A DNA stretch of 64,000 nt from Corydoras sp. C115 (Eukaryota > Chordata > Actinopteri > Siluriformes > Callichthyidae). Position numbers and translations under genes: made by a program. Below are positions 24,950-36,989 of the stretch, piece by piece. Position 1 is the stretch's first letter. Each line of letters begins with the position of its first letter. The notes under the pieces were generated by a model. The model was not told the origin of the DNA, made no database searches, and worked only from the letters and a program-made list of their open reading frames with translations. The stretch spans positions 257,501-321,500 of the forward strand of contig JAFMOC010000221.1 of the NCBI GenBank assembly GCA_019802505.1, given 5' to 3'.

Positions 24950-26250
24950 TTCCGCCGAGTCATGATGCTAATAATGCTACATGTAGCTTTTTTCATTGTC
25001 TAGTTGTGTTAGTTTTAATACTTTTGTGCCCAACGTGGAAAACGAAAGACGAACCACAAAGTGATGCGTTCTTTGTAGCGCCACCTCACTTTGTACGTAA
25101 AGTAGCATTAGCTTTCATATAGCAATATTAGTATCTTAACAACTAATCCACCTGGTAATTCGGAAGATCCAGTGATCTACAGGAGAAATGTACAAAAAAT
25201 GTGAATGTTTCCGGTTCTAAGGATATTTATTCGGAACCTGAAGGCGGAGATTTTTTTATTTTTATTTTTTTTGCCAAATTATTTAGGCTAATGATGCTAC
25301 ATCTAGCCTTTTCGTTGTTTAGTTGAGTTAGTTTTAATAATTTTGTGCTCAACGTGAAAACGAGAGACGAACCTCAAAGTGATACGTTCCTTGTAGCTCC
25401 GCCTCACTTTGTACGTAAAGTAGCATTAGCTTTCATATAGCTATATTAGCATCTTAACAACTAATCCACCTGGTAATTCGGAAGATCCATTGATCTACAA
25501 AAACTGTTTCAGGTTCTGAAGATATTTATTTAACACGGAACCTGATGGCGGAATTTTTTTTTTTTTTAAAGCTACATTTTAATTTTTTTTTGCCAAATTA
25601 TTTAATGCTAATGATGCTACATGTTGCTTTTTTCATTGTTTAATTGAGTTAGTTTTAATACTTTGAACATTAATAGCGAAATATGAACCACAAAGTGATA
25701 CATTCCTTGTAGCGCCACCTCACTTTGTACGCAAAGCATTAGCTTTCATGTAGCTATATTATGACGACTAAACCACCTGATAATTTGGAAGATCCAGTGA
25801 TCTACAGGGAAAAGATTTACAAAAAACGAAATGTTTCAGGTTCTTAGGATGGCGGAGATTTTAGAAAGCATTGATATTTTTAAACGTTAACATTTAAGAT
25901 ATAAGCATTGCTGTATTGTTTAATGCTAATGATGCTACATGTAGCTTTTCTTTGTGTAGTTGAGTTAATCTTTAAATACTCTCATGCTCAACATTAAAAG
26001 CGAAAGACGAACCACAAAGTGATACGTTCCTTGTAGCTCCGCCTCACTTTGTACGTAAAGTAGCCTTAGCTTTCATGTAGCTATATTAGCATTTATACGA
26101 CTAAGCTACCTGGTAATGTACAAAAAATTAAATGTATCAGGTTCTAAGGATATTTATTCACTGCGGAACGTTATGAAGGAGCTTTTTTGGAAAGCGTAGT
26201 TATAGTATTTGGCGCATAACTCAACGCAAATAATGCCACGTGTAGCTTTT
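24950..26250 (+). repeat. tandem satellite, four units of about 320 bp
   Basis: Units begin near 24964, 25290, 25607 and 25924 with CTAATGATGCTACAT and share CAAAGTGATACGTTCCTTGT, TCACTTTGTACGTAAAG and GCATTAGCTTTCAT. A partial fifth start is near 26220. AT-rich, class unknown. Confidence 0.92.
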
Positions 26251-28160
26251 TTTTGTTCTCCGTATGGAATTTGTTCTCCGAATTGGATATAAACTCTCAA
26301 TTGGATGAATAAAACATAGGCTGGTTCCTTTCTCCCGCATTCTCCGTTCTCTCTCATTAGCCAGTCGCTACGGAAACGGACCGACCAGGTCGCCAGGGTC
26401 AAGGCAGCCAGGGGCTCGGTCACCTAATCGCCTCGGACGAAGGCAAAGTCGGACTCGTAGAGCGGCGAGCCGGCGAGCATTGTGATGAGTCGGCGGAATG
26501 CGACTAAGTCCTAAACGGAGAGCTACGCCCAGAGCAGTAACCCTCACCTGAGGGGAAAAGGGCCATTGTGTTGGACGGGGGGGGGGGGGGGGTTTAATGG
26601 GTTAGGAAATAAGGGGTCGGGGGTTCTAATGGAGGGTTGTTGAAGAAAGGGTCGTGGTCATGTGACTTCAGCCGTCTTAGGATGTCGGCGATTAAAGCAC
26701 TTCCACCGAAGAGTAACCGGATCGGATGAGGGATGACGGGACGTGGAGGACACGGAGAAGGGCCGGTTCCCCGCCATCATGCCTCGGTAGCAAATCCCCC
26801 CCCCCCCCACGAGAGCTTCTGCGCTTCTTAAGGTTCTTAAAATAAATAGAGAACCCAAGACGTTTAATAAAAGCGGACGGTATTAAAGACAGACGTCCAA
26901 GAGACGAAATGAGACAGGAAATACTAGACAATAAGCACAAGTGATCTGATCTGGGGGGAAGGGGGGGGTGGAATGAAGACGCCAACAAGTGGGATCCGTC
27001 ATGCTGATTCCCTCCTCCCCGCCAACTTTCCCTTTAATATATTTTAATAAAAACGGCATTACTGTCCTCCCCCCCACTCTGACCCGAGGCCAGGGAGGAA
27101 TGTCTTCCCCCCGCCCCATCCCCCTCAACGCCCCCCCAGCCCCCGCTCTAAAGCCCGACTGCGAGTCCTGGTATCTTTAAATTAAAGAAACAAGGTTTCG
27201 TCCTCCGTCCCGTCCTCGGACCCTAATGAGAGCGTTGCGGTCCTATCCCGGGCCTCGCGGTACGCAAGATTTAGGACGTGGCCCGGGCGATGACGGCGCG
27301 ACGCGGCGCCCCATTCACTCCGGGGACTCGCGTTACGAGCGACCGTCCTTGGCTTGCACGGGCCCCTCAGTACGGCACTGTGGAGATGAGGACGCCTCGG
27401 GACACGAGGTATTCGGACCCTCCCCGTGCTGTTATTTCTCTCCTCCTGTTACACCCTATGTCATGCCTGGCAGCACAGCGTGGTTCCTTCCACGGCGAGG
27501 GCCGTGGGCCGTGGTTCCAGCTGATTTAGGGCAGAGTATCGGCCCCGGGGTCCTGGCGTCCTCCTCAGATGTCAGTGATTTATTTGTTTACTCTGGCCGT
27601 GAGGACATGCGGTTCATGGACCTCGGTTGTGATGATGTTCGGCAGCTGTGATCGGGACACGCTGACCACTAATTACGCGGAGGCTTCGCAGATTTGCAGG
27701 GGGAAAAAAAGTATTGGGACTCCGACCAGTGCATGCAGGCTCCCTGCACGGGAAATGGTGCTGCCCAACCAACAGTTGAATCGCGGGGGTCGGGGACTGA
27801 GGTTGGGTGACTCTATAGATTTGTGTTGAGGTTCAAAATGCCTGGATTTTGTGAAAATGGAGGTCCGCATGTCCTGGTCGGTTTCCCAAAAACGAGGTCG
27901 GATGATGTCATCAGTCTCGGACCGGCTCTGTGTTCTTCAGCTCACTGAGACAATGGACGTGACTCATGTCTTCTGGCCTCAGATCACAACTGGAGGGGAG
28001 GAGTGTCGTACCAGCGGGGGGAGGGGGGGGGGGTTCTGTGTTCTGACTCTGATCCAGGAGTTCTGGACACGAGCGTTCAGGAGAAACGTCCAGGATCCAC
28101 GGATGATCACGTCCAAATGTAAGAGATCCGTACGAAGCTCTGTGTTCATCACTGCAGGAG
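26251..28160. other. no gene recognised
   Basis: Includes a G run at 26577-26592, a C run near 26798, C runs near 27070 and 27131, and a CCTATCCC at 27242. Frames of up to 141 codons (27226-27651) show no domain. Confidence 0.5.
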
Positions 28161-28425
28161 GAGGAGACGGCGATGAGGAGCAATGAGGAGCGATGAGGAG
28201 TGAAGAGGAGCAATAAGAAGTGATGAGCGATGAGGAGTGAGGAGGGGCAAAGAGCAGTGATGAGGAGTGAGGAGCGATGAGGAGCCGTGAGGAGTGATGA
28301 GAAGCCATGAGGAGCAAAGTGCAGTAATGAGGAGCGATGAAGGAGCCATGAGGAGTGATGAGGAGTGATGAGAATTGATGAGGAGCCATAAGGCGTGAGG
28401 AGCGATGAGGAGCCATAAGTCCTAT
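28161..28425. repeat. GATGAGGAG-type minisatellite
   Basis: More than 20 imperfect units of GATGAGGAG(C/T), purine-rich on the + strand. The serine/histidine-rich reverse frames are repeat products. Confidence 0.9.
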
Positions 28426-28659
28426 CCCAGCAGTGTGACTGAGGAGGAGAAATGAAACTACAGCAGCACTGGTTGTGGTATTGTATTATGGTAAGAGGAG
28501 GCGAGAAGGGGGCGTGGCCTAACGTTGGACTGGTATTGTTGGTGCGTATGTTTTATTGCTGGTACTTTGTAGCGGTCATTAATAAGCCACGCCCCTAATG
28601 ATTTATCCGGAGTGAGTTTTCAAAGTTTCACCGCATTCCAACAGCCAGAGAACACACGG

Positions 28660-28808
28660 ACTGAAGGTCCCGCCCCGGACTGAAGGTCCCGCCCCTGACA
28701 GAAAGTCCCGCCCTAGACTGAAGGTCCCAACCCGGACTGAAGGTTCCGCCCCAGACTGAAGGATCCGCCCCAGACTGAAGGTTCCGCTCCTCACTGAAGG
28801 TTCCATCC
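28660..28808. repeat. 19-20 bp minisatellite (GGACTGAAGGTCCCGCCCC type)
   Basis: Seven to eight tandem units ending in GTTCCATCC. Confidence 0.92.
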
Positions 28809-28916
28809 ATCATTAGCGGGAGCAAGTTGGGAGGAAACCGGAGAACCTGGAGAACCTGGAGAACATTTGTTTGGGTGTGGTACATCAGTGGTCGGGGTGG
28901 TCCTCCTCCCCCACGA

Positions 28917-29115
28917 AATTGCCAAAAGTTGTAGGCACGCGTGCAGTAAGTCGCTAACCCCCTGCTGGTTGTAGTGACTGAGGAGTTCTAGGGCTCCCCC
29001 TAGTATCTCGGCGCGTTCTTTGCAACAAAAGTTGTAGGCAGGTTACGATCTAAGTTATTTAAGATAGCTGTTTGTTTGCATTGAGTAGCTCCCCCTGTGG
29101 TACGATGCGGGATGT
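28917..29115. repeat. dispersed repeat, copy 1
   Basis: Shares AAGTCGCTAACCCCCTGCTG, GGGCTCCCCCTAGT and AGGTTACGATCTAAG with copies at 30845-31020 and 31100-31260. About 180 bp, class unknown. Confidence 0.8.
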
Positions 29116-29735
29116 AGTTAAATACCCTGAGGTATTTTATATCGATTCATTCAATTTATTCCAGTAAAAATTACTCGGTTTTCAGTCCCGCGCGGTCGGG
29201 TCATTTGTCAGCACGCACGCCACGCCCCGTCACCCCGATGATGTCATGCCCCCAAACCGGCGCACCAATCCGTCCGTAGGGTTCTCAGATGAACGCGTAG
29301 AGATTCTTTATTACGACGTCAATCCGCTTTGTTGGTCTGTCTGCCGGAGGTCTGTGTGTAAGCCCCGTTAACGAGCGGCGTAATGCCCCTCTTTACCCCG
29401 ACGTCGTTTCTAATTACACCCCTCCGAGGGCGCCGTGCGAATCTCGGGCCGATGTTGAGCTCCGGCTTTTCTGGCAGCTCGGCGTCTTTTTGTCTTCGCG
29501 CCGCAGCTTTGCGCGGCGGCGGTGAATCCGCGGCCGGGCGCACGGTGGAGGGCCGTGTCGGGGCAGGTACGTACAGGTGCCCCTGAGGGCGCAGTGGAAC
29601 CCGCCTCCGTGTGGAGGTGTGGGAACCAGCGCGCTGCCAGTGGCGCATGAGTAACAAGAGCTGCAGGGAGTGTGGCGTAATCTCTGCTAATGCTTTTCTT
29701 TCCACGTTACCGCTGACACACACTCAGCAAACAAG
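29116..29735. other. no gene recognised
   Basis: Single-copy-looking, GC-rich after 29180. No exon recognised. Confidence 0.5.
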
Positions 29736-29738
29736 TGA

Positions 29739-29739
<1 letters not shown>

Positions 29740-29776
<37 letters not shown>

Positions 29777-30115
29777 ACGGATTTACACACACATACACAC
29801 ACACACACACAGGTACAGATTTACACATAGGCACACACACACACTCAGACACACAGACACGATTTACACACACACAAACACACATACACCCACAGGTACA
29901 GATTTACACACACACAAACACACACACACACACACCCACAGGTACAGATTTACACACACACAAACACACACACACATACACACAGGTACAGATTTACACA
30001 CAAACACACACACACACACACACACAGAGGTACAGATTACATACACACAGGTACAGTATTACAGACACACACACACACACACACACAGGAACATTTTTAC
30101 ACACACACACACACA
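29740..30115. repeat. CA array with ACAGGTACAGATTTACAC units
   Basis: CA runs alternate with about eight copies of ACAGGTACAGATTTACAC. Confidence 0.93.
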
Positions 30116-30182
30116 GGTGCAGTTTTAAACAGGTAGGTGGTATGTTCTCCCTCCTGGTCGCTCTGTCTTCTCTTTGGTTCTC

Positions 30183-30545
30183 TTGGTTGGACTCTTCGGA
30201 TGAGTCCTCTTCGGTGAGTCCTCTTTGGTGAGTCCTCTTTGGTGAGTCCTCTTTGGTGAGTCCTCTTCGGATGAGTCCTCTTCGGATGAGTCCTCTTCGG
30301 ATGAGTCCTCTTTGGTGAGTCCTCTTCGGATGAGTCCTCTTTGGTGAGTCCTCTTTGGTGAGTCCTCTTTGGTGAGTCCTCTTCGGTGAGTCCTCTTCGG
30401 TGAGTCCTCTTTGGTGAGTCCTCTTCGGTGAGTCCTCTTCGGTGAGTCATCTTTGGTGAGTCCTCTTCGATGAGTCCTCTTCGGATGAATCCTTTTCGGA
30501 TGAGTCCTCTTTGGTGAGTCCTCTTTGGTGAGTCCTCTTTGGAAA
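30183..30545. repeat. 14-15 bp minisatellite (GAGTCCTCTTTGGT / GAGTCCTCTTCGGAT)
   Basis: About 25 tandem units mixing a 14-bp and a 15-bp form. The reverse Lys/Arg/Asp/Glu-rich frames are repeat products. Confidence 0.93.
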
Positions 30546-30844
30546 GTCTCCACGCCTCGTGCTCTGAGTCAGAGTAAAGTCAGCGCGCCGCTGGTTCTGG
30601 TTCCGGATGTCACTGCTTCTGAAGAATGCAGGTTCTCCACCGAGCCTCCGGGTCACAGGGTGCGCTCCCAGAGTTCGAACAGTTTGGGGAAGTTCCGTCA
30701 CCGCTTCAACGTGATCGTCTCACACAGAAGCGTCTTCAGGGTGGATCGGAACGTGGTCGGGGGTGTGGGGGCTTTTATTCTGAAGGTCGTGGGTTCGTAT
30801 CTCAGGTTCACCGGGCGTAATGATGTGGGTTCTTGGGCAGCGTG

Positions 30845-31260
30845 CTGTAAGTCGCTAACCCCCTGCTGGTCGTAGTGACTGAGGAGGACTAGGGCTCCCC
30901 CTAGTGTCTCGGCACAATCTTCGCAGCAGGTTACGATATAAGTTTTTAATACAACTGTTTGCTTTTGCTTGCAAAGAGTAGCGCCACCTGTGGTACCTGT
31001 GGTAGCGCAACCTGCTTTCCCACAGTAGGAACAGTTTGGGGAAGGTCCGTTAATACCCCGCCTACCCAGTGTTACCACACTCCTGCCACACTGCCATCGC
31101 CGAAAGTAGAAGGCGGCGTGCCGTAAGTCGCTAACCCACTGCTGTTTGGAGTTCTAGAGCTCCCCCTAGTGTCTCGGCGCGGTCTTTGCAGCCGGTTACG
31201 ATCTAAGCTGTTTAAGATAACTGTTTGTTTGCATGTGCGCCACCTGCCACGCAGTACCTA
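30845..31260. repeat. dispersed repeat, copies 2 and 3
   Basis: Copy 2 at 30845-31020 and copy 3 at about 31100-31260, with the same motifs as copy 1. Between them is GGAACAGTTTGGGGAAGG at 31028, a core of the Tc1-like type. Confidence 0.8.
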
Positions 31261-31400
31261 CGAACTTGACTGGCTCACACGGCGCTTCCACAACGTTGCT
31301 TTTGGCATGAATTGGAATGTAGACTGTGAGTCAGATCCCCTAGTCCCACATTGGTGTCGGTCACAAAGATTGTCCTGGAGAGTTAAAGCTGAAGGGAGGA
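31255..31400 (+). mobile_element. Tc1/mariner transposase fragment
   Basis: A frame reads LDWLTRRFHNVAFGMNWNVD and continues to WRVKAEG, similar in layout to the WPAQSPDLNP to WDELE part of Tc1 transposases, with many changes. It is a fossil. Confidence 0.55.
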
Positions 31401-32512
31401 TCTCAAAGGTTCTTTAGGGAACGTCCATAATTAAGGTGCACCCATAACTTTGTGTGGGCGTATTCATCCAAACGAGCTTAAAACTGCCCCCCCCCCCACC
31501 CCCAGTCCGCATGGAGGCCAGAGTGAGAGGTCGGAGTTTGGGTTGTCATCCCTCTGACCGCTGGAGGAACACGAGGATGGACCGAGGCCAGAGTCGGAGA
31601 ACGTCGTGATGAGGATGAGAGCGGCGGGAGGGTGAGCGGGAGGGTGGGACGGCTCCTCGGATGGGGGGGAGGGCCAGCGGGGTTGTGGGAGGCGGTGGGC
31701 TGGCAGCTGTCTCTCCCTCGCGCGGGGGCCCTGGGTCCGCGGCGGAGCCCGGAGCAGCTGTCGGAGTTGCGTCGCCGGAGGGGGGGCATGAGAACCAGCA
31801 CCCTCTCGTCCCGATGGGCGTGTCCCCGGCCTGTCTCCCCTCCTCTGAAAGGCTGTGATTGATGGCGCGGGGTCGACACCGGGTTGGGGTAACAATCGCC
31901 TGGCGGGGCCAGAGTACGACCGGAGACCCCGGGGCCCCCCGGCCCCCTTTTTTTTTCCGGCTCCTTTATTCCAGAAGCAAATGCGAGATCAATTGAAGTT
32001 GTAATTCAGACGGTCCTCTCAATATGTCTCCTTCTGACGGCTACGGGGGGACATATGCCACTCTTAACGCCCTTCGAAGACCTTTAAACCGGCCAGAACG
32101 CCACGAGGACGCCGCTTATTTGTTTAGCCGTTACTTGTCCGATTAGCGGGTTCTCCCGCCGACTCCCTGCGTGCCGTCACACCGAGGGCGCCGGAGGCCG
32201 ATGCCTTCACTGCCCCCTCCGTCCCGTTCCGTCCCCCTCCGTCCCCCCTCCGCCGCCGAAGGCCCTGAGCCACGATTTTAGGAAGCCCTGTTTGGCGAAT
32301 CGGCAGCGCTTGCCGGCCCCGCTCCTGATTTACGGCTGCAGGGAGGCGGCGGGGCCACCGCGCGGTCCGGCAGCTGTTCACGGCGCTCTGAAGCCCCTCC
32401 AGCTGGCTCACACCCGGGACATGTCCAGAACGCATTCCATCACACGGCCGGGGTTCTCACAGAAAACCGACGGCACACGTACTTTAATACCTTTATCCGT
32501 AAAACACAAGCA
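31401..32512. other. no gene recognised
   Basis: GC-rich with C and G runs near 31490 and 31663, a T run near 31947, and single-copy-looking sequence. Frames up to 143 codons without domains. Confidence 0.5.
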
Positions 32513-32876
32513 GAGCGGCATGGTGGCTTAGTGGTTTGGCATGTTCTCCTCTCACCGCTGGGTAGTCCCGGTTGGAATCCCAATCTAGGTGGAGTTTGCA
32601 TGTTCTCCCCGTGTCCGCGTGGGTTTCCTCCAGGTTCTCGGGTTTCCTCCTGCAGTCCAAAAAACATGGATCAAGGTCAAGTGAATTCTCCAAATTGCCC
32701 CATATAGAGTGTGTTTATCTGTGAGAGTGTGTGTCCAGCGATAGATTGGCGTCCTGTCCTGGGTGTATCTGCCCAGCGACCTAAACGTTCTCCCCTGGAT
32801 GGGCATGGGGAACCCCCTCCTCCCCCGTGACTCTGATATAGAATAAAGCGGAAGATAATGGATGGATGGACGTAAT
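32513..32876 (+). mobile_element. full-length tRNA-derived SINE
   Basis: GGCATGGTGGCTTAGTGGTT head, a mutated B-box (GGTTGGAATCCC), the TCCAAAAAACATGGATCAAGG-like body, the tail TTCTCCCCTGGATGGGCATG and an AAAGCGGAAGATAATGGATG end. Confidence 0.85.
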
Positions 32877-32994
32877 ACACACGCGATGATACACACGGTC
32901 CTCACAAGGCTTCGGGGGTTTTGTCTTGCCGCTGTCACTTCGGCGTGAACGTTGGGGGGTTTAGTCTGAGAACGTTAGTGTGAGAACCCTGTTT

Positions 32995-33210
32995 CTTCAG
33001 GGTTCTCTGGTTTCCTCCCACCGTCCAAAAACATGGATTCAAGGTCAATGCTGGCTGCTCTAAATTGCCCCATACAGTGTGTGTGTGAGAGTGTGTTCCC
33101 AGTGATAGATTGGCACCCTGTCCTGGGTGTATCTGCCCCGTGTCCGAAATGTTCCCCCCTGGATGGGCATGGGGAACCCCCCCCCTGCCCATCCCGTGGC
33201 CCTCATAAAG
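32995..33210 (+). mobile_element. 5'-truncated SINE
   Basis: Begins at the GGTTTCCTCCCACCGTCC body and ends in GGATGGGCATGGGGAACCCC. A GT microsatellite follows at 33221-33249. Confidence 0.82.
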
Positions 33211-33554
33211 ATTACAGTTGAGTGTGTGTGTGTGTGTGTGTGTGTGTGTTGTCTGTCCAAATCCACACCGTTGTGTTGATGTAATGTTCGTACTCTTTAG
33301 GACCCTGAGAGTTTATGTACTCCAAACATCCACCAATAAGCTCGAGGGGGTTTTTAAATTCGGCGATCTTGAGGGAGTCATCAACCTCGCAACTCCCAGC
33401 TTGATTTAGAACGTGTTCTCCGGTGTCTTTGGGTTTTGGGTGTCATATGCATTTTTCTAGCGCTCTGACTTTGGCAGGTTGCTATTTTAACTCCCAGTGT
33501 GCAGCCAATTAAATTAACGCTTACACTGTTTGCAGGTGGAGGAGGGGCGTGTCG

Positions 33555-33725
33555 GCTAAGCTCCGCCTCACGTCTAGGTTGGAGTGGCCCGCACGGAACC
33601 CCGACCTCAACCCCGCAGAACTCGCCTGTGATGGAGGAGGATGGGGATTGTGAGCCGGGTCCTCCCACCCGTCATCGGTGTCTGACCTCAGTGATGCTCG
33701 TACCCCAAAATCACAGAGGTGAGGT
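33555..33725 (+). mobile_element. Tc1/mariner transposase fragment
   Basis: A frame reads LEWPARNPDLNPAELACD, close to the conserved WPxxSPDLNPIE motif of Tc1 transposases, then breaks. CATCGGTGTCTGACCTCAGT further on fits the next part of the same domain. Confidence 0.75.
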
Positions 33726-34489
33726 GAGTTATCGGTGGAGAGGTCAGTACGGGTCGGCGGGGTCAAGGTCAAGACGTTTGGCATTTCGGTCCGTGCGGTT
33801 TCCGAGCGTCTTATGTACGGGGCCCGCACGGGTAACACGAACCGCCCAAGGGGCCCGAAGGATCTGAGGGATTGGGACGCGGTCCAGAAACACAAATGTA
33901 CCCTTGATCCCCGCGTATAAACAACCCCCCCCCCCCCCCCCGCCCGCTCCCACAATTTTACTGCCCCGGCAGCACCATTTAGAAGGGGATTTAATCAGCA
34001 CCGAGTGGTGTGAAAATCAAACACCTCGTCCCCCCGTGAACCCGGGGCCCATCACTCACCCGTGTTTGTCCACGTCCCTCCTGCGGCGAGCGGAGAGGCG
34101 GGACGAGGGGTGAGTGCGGGGTCACCCGTGACCCACCTGATGGTTCCGCTGCCCCCCCCCCACGCATCATCGTCTGAATCAGCAGATCGCGTCACCCCGC
34201 CGTGAGTGATGTCACCGCCGGGCAGGGCGGACGTCGCGCCCACGGAGAACCCGGGAAAATCCGACTCGCGCCTATTGTCCTTCAGCGTTTATCTCGTTCG
34301 GGGAAGGCAGAGGTGGAGGCGGCCGGAGGTGCCAGCGGTCCCCGAGCGGACCGGGATAGGGCCCCGCCGGCCGATGATGTCACAGCATGACGTCATGGAG
34401 AATGCCTCCCGGGCGTGAGAACCGTGTAATCGGGACGCCTCTGTTTACGGAGCCGAGTCGGCGGGTTTCCCCCGACTTTCAACGGGGAC
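33726..34489. other. no gene recognised
   Basis: C run at about 33925-33941, several TGATGTCA-type sites near 34206-34393, and a GGGATAGG at 34353. No exon recognised. Confidence 0.5.
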
Positions 34490-34895
34490 TTGACTCGGCG
34501 TCCACATTATTAGGGACAGGTCCTGACACGGTTCCGCGCTTAGGTCTGCTCCACCTCCCACGTAGATGGAGTTTGTAGTCCTACAGTCTCATTCTGTAGT
34601 CCACCTGTACTCTCGGATCTCTGATGATCAGCAGCATGGCCAGAGCAGGTGTGATTCGGGTGGTGGGTCATGCTCAGTACTGCAGTGACACCGACGTGGT
34701 GGTGGTGGTCGTGCAAGAGTGCTCCCCCACCCTCGTCTTTCGGTGTGGTTTGCATGTTCTCCCTGGGTCAGCCAGGAGTCGGTGGAATCGGTTACAGCAC
34801 AGTTCGCCCCGTGATGTCACAGCCGAGGTGTTTCCACATACTCCACCCTGTAAGCACCGGGATAGGCCCCGATATATCCTGACAGAACGGTGATT
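34490..34895 (+). repeat. degraded dispersed repeat (GTCCACATTATTAGG end, GCAGTGACACCGACGTGGTG core)
   Basis: The end motif GGCGTCCACATTATTAGGGA and the core TACTGCAGTGACACCGACGT match an abundant fish repeat that I recognise by pattern but cannot name. Related pieces are at 42890-43140 and, inverted, at about 37650-37740. Confidence 0.5.
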
Positions 34896-35304
34896 TATTT
34901 TCATTTTTTTCTAACACCTTGAAACCAAACGCTGTTAAGAAGCCAACTCCAATCCGCGGAACCGAACTTGAAGCTGCACACGGAGGGACATAGGTGGACC
35001 CCCACGCCGGCCTCTGATTGGCGGTCATCGTGGGGGGGGGGGGTTTGTGAGGGGCCGATTGGCCGTGACCGAGCCTTGCGGTGGGGGCTGTAATCCTCTC
35101 AACACTCTCTGCAGGCGCTGCACGGAGTTTTCCCACATAAATCACCCAGCGCGGGGGTGGGTGGGGGGTGGGTGGGGGCATCAGGGGCCATTCAGTCCGC
35201 GCTCGCCGGCCGGCGTCCCCGCGCAGAACGTACCTCACACGCGCTCATCAGAACCCGAATTAATCACGTCTGCCTGAAACAATTCGAATAATCAGCATCT
35301 TTCA
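34896..35304. other. no gene recognised
   Basis: Single-copy-looking sequence with G-rich stretches near 35032 and 35155. Confidence 0.5.
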
Positions 35305-36395
35305 CGTGGTTTGGCATGTTCTCCTCTCAGCGCTGGGGATCCATGTTCAAATCACGATCCGGGTGGAGTTCGCATGTTCTCCCCGTGTCTGCGTGGGTTC
35401 ACTCCGGGTTCTCCGGTTTCCTCCCACAGCCCAAAAACATGGATTCAAGTTAAATTGGTTGCTCTAAATTGCCCCTATGGCTTTATAATGGCATGGTGTT
35501 TAGCATGTTCTCCTTTCAGTGCTGGGGAATTTAGGTTTGCATGTTCTCCCTGTTTTCTCGTGGGTTCCCTCCGGGTTCTCCGGTTCCCTCCCACAGCCCA
35601 AAAACATGGATTCAAGTTGAATTGGTTGCTCTAAATTGCCCCTATGGCTTTATAATGGCATGGTGTTTAGCATGTTCTCCTTTCAGCACTGGGGAATTTA
35701 GGTTTGCATGTTCTCCCTGTTTTATTGTGGGTTCACTCCGGGTTCTCCGGTTCCCTCCCACAACCCAAAAACATGGATTCAAGTTGAATTGGTGGCTCTA
35801 AATTGCCCCTATGGCTTTATAATGGCATGATGTTTAGCATGTTCTCCTTTCAGTGCTGGGGAATTTAGGTTTGCATGTTCTCCCTGTTTTCTCGTGGGTT
35901 CCCTCCGGGTTCTCCGGTTCCCTCCCACAGCCCAAAAACATGGATTCAAGTTGAATTGGTTGCTCTAAATTGCCCCTATGGCTTTATAATGGCATGGTGT
36001 TTAGCATGTTCTCCTTTCAGCGCTGGGGAATTTAGGTTTGCATGTTCTCCCCGTGTCCACGTGGGTTCCCTCCGGGTTCTCCAATTTCCTCCCACTATCC
36101 AAAAACATGGATTCAAGGTGAATATGCCCCTATGGCTTCACAATGGCATGGTGTGTAGCACGTTCCCATCTCAGCGCTGGGGATCCAGGTTCACAACCCC
36201 GATCTTGGTGGAGTTTGTATGTTCTCCCCGTCTACCCGTGGGTTTTCTCCCGCAGTCCAAAAACATGGATTCAAGGTAAAAAGGCCGTTCTAAATTGCCC
36301 CTATATACAGAAGTGAGTGTGCCCAGCGAAAGATTGGTGCCCTGTCCTGGGTGTATCTGCCCAGCGCCCAAAATTTTCTCCTCCACCCTAATGAC
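35305..36395 (+). repeat. SINE-derived tandem satellite with a 167-bp period
   Basis: GGCATGGTGTTTAGCATGTT recurs at 35490, 35657, 35824 (as GGCATGATG) and 35991, exactly 167 bp apart, then at 36144. Each unit is a SINE core: shortened head, GGGAATTTAGGTTTGCATG in place of the B-box, the CCCAAAAACATGGATTCAAG body, and ATTGCCCCTATGGCTTTATA. The first and last units retain more of the ordinary SINE. Confidence 0.92.
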
Positions 36396-36507
36396 GTCCT
36401 CCTCCACCCATGGTTCTGACCATTAGGACGTCACGTGAAGTCTTTATAAACATGTCCTCTTCGACACTGTGTTGATCAGAGGAGGAGCGTGGTGTCGGCG
36501 CGCTGCA

Positions 36508-36540
36508 TTGATTGATTGATTGATTGATTGATTGATCGTT
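36508..36540 (+). repeat. GATT tetranucleotide repeat
   Basis: About eight GATT units. Confidence 0.95.
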
Positions 36541-36985
36541 TGATTGTTCCCGCCTCGTTCTGTCGGTTCCGCGTGTCCTTTATGGAGCGTGAATGGTACA
36601 GTATGTTTACCCTGTTCAGAGTGAAAGCCGGAGGTCAGACCACCCCACACTGAGCCTCCGAGCACCCCCCCTTCCCCCCGCCGGCCACTTAACCCTGCCC
36701 CCACGACTCCTCCCCCCCTCACCGGGGACATCACTAATACCCCCCACTGGAGTGAGTTGGGGCCGGTCAGATAATGGAGTTGACGGGATAGGAGCGAGCG
36801 TTGTGAGTGGAGGGTCTCGCAGATAAGACACCGAGACAGAGGATCAAAGGGACCTCCGGCGGTCCCGCTTATCAGGGTCTCCGCTGGAACGTCTCACTCT
36901 CGGACCTCTCACAGAAAGTTCCACGCCTCCGTGCCGGGTTCCTCCCGCTTTTTCCCATTCCCTCGCACGTCTTGCCCGGTCCACC
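36541..36985. other. no gene recognised
   Basis: C-rich sequence and a GGGATAGG at 36785. No exon recognised. Confidence 0.5.
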
Positions 36986-36989
36986 TCTC

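Noticed and set aside
26154..26423. 89-codon - strand frame
   Set aside because: No similarity recognised; partly within the 320-bp satellite end.
30097..30553. Lys/Arg/Asp/Glu repeat protein on the - strand
   Set aside because: Translation of the GAGTCCTCTTTGGT minisatellite in two overlapping frames.
35305..36395. CRISPR-like array of regular repeats
   Set aside because: The 167-bp units are contiguous SINE-derived repeats with no unique spacers, in a vertebrate genome.
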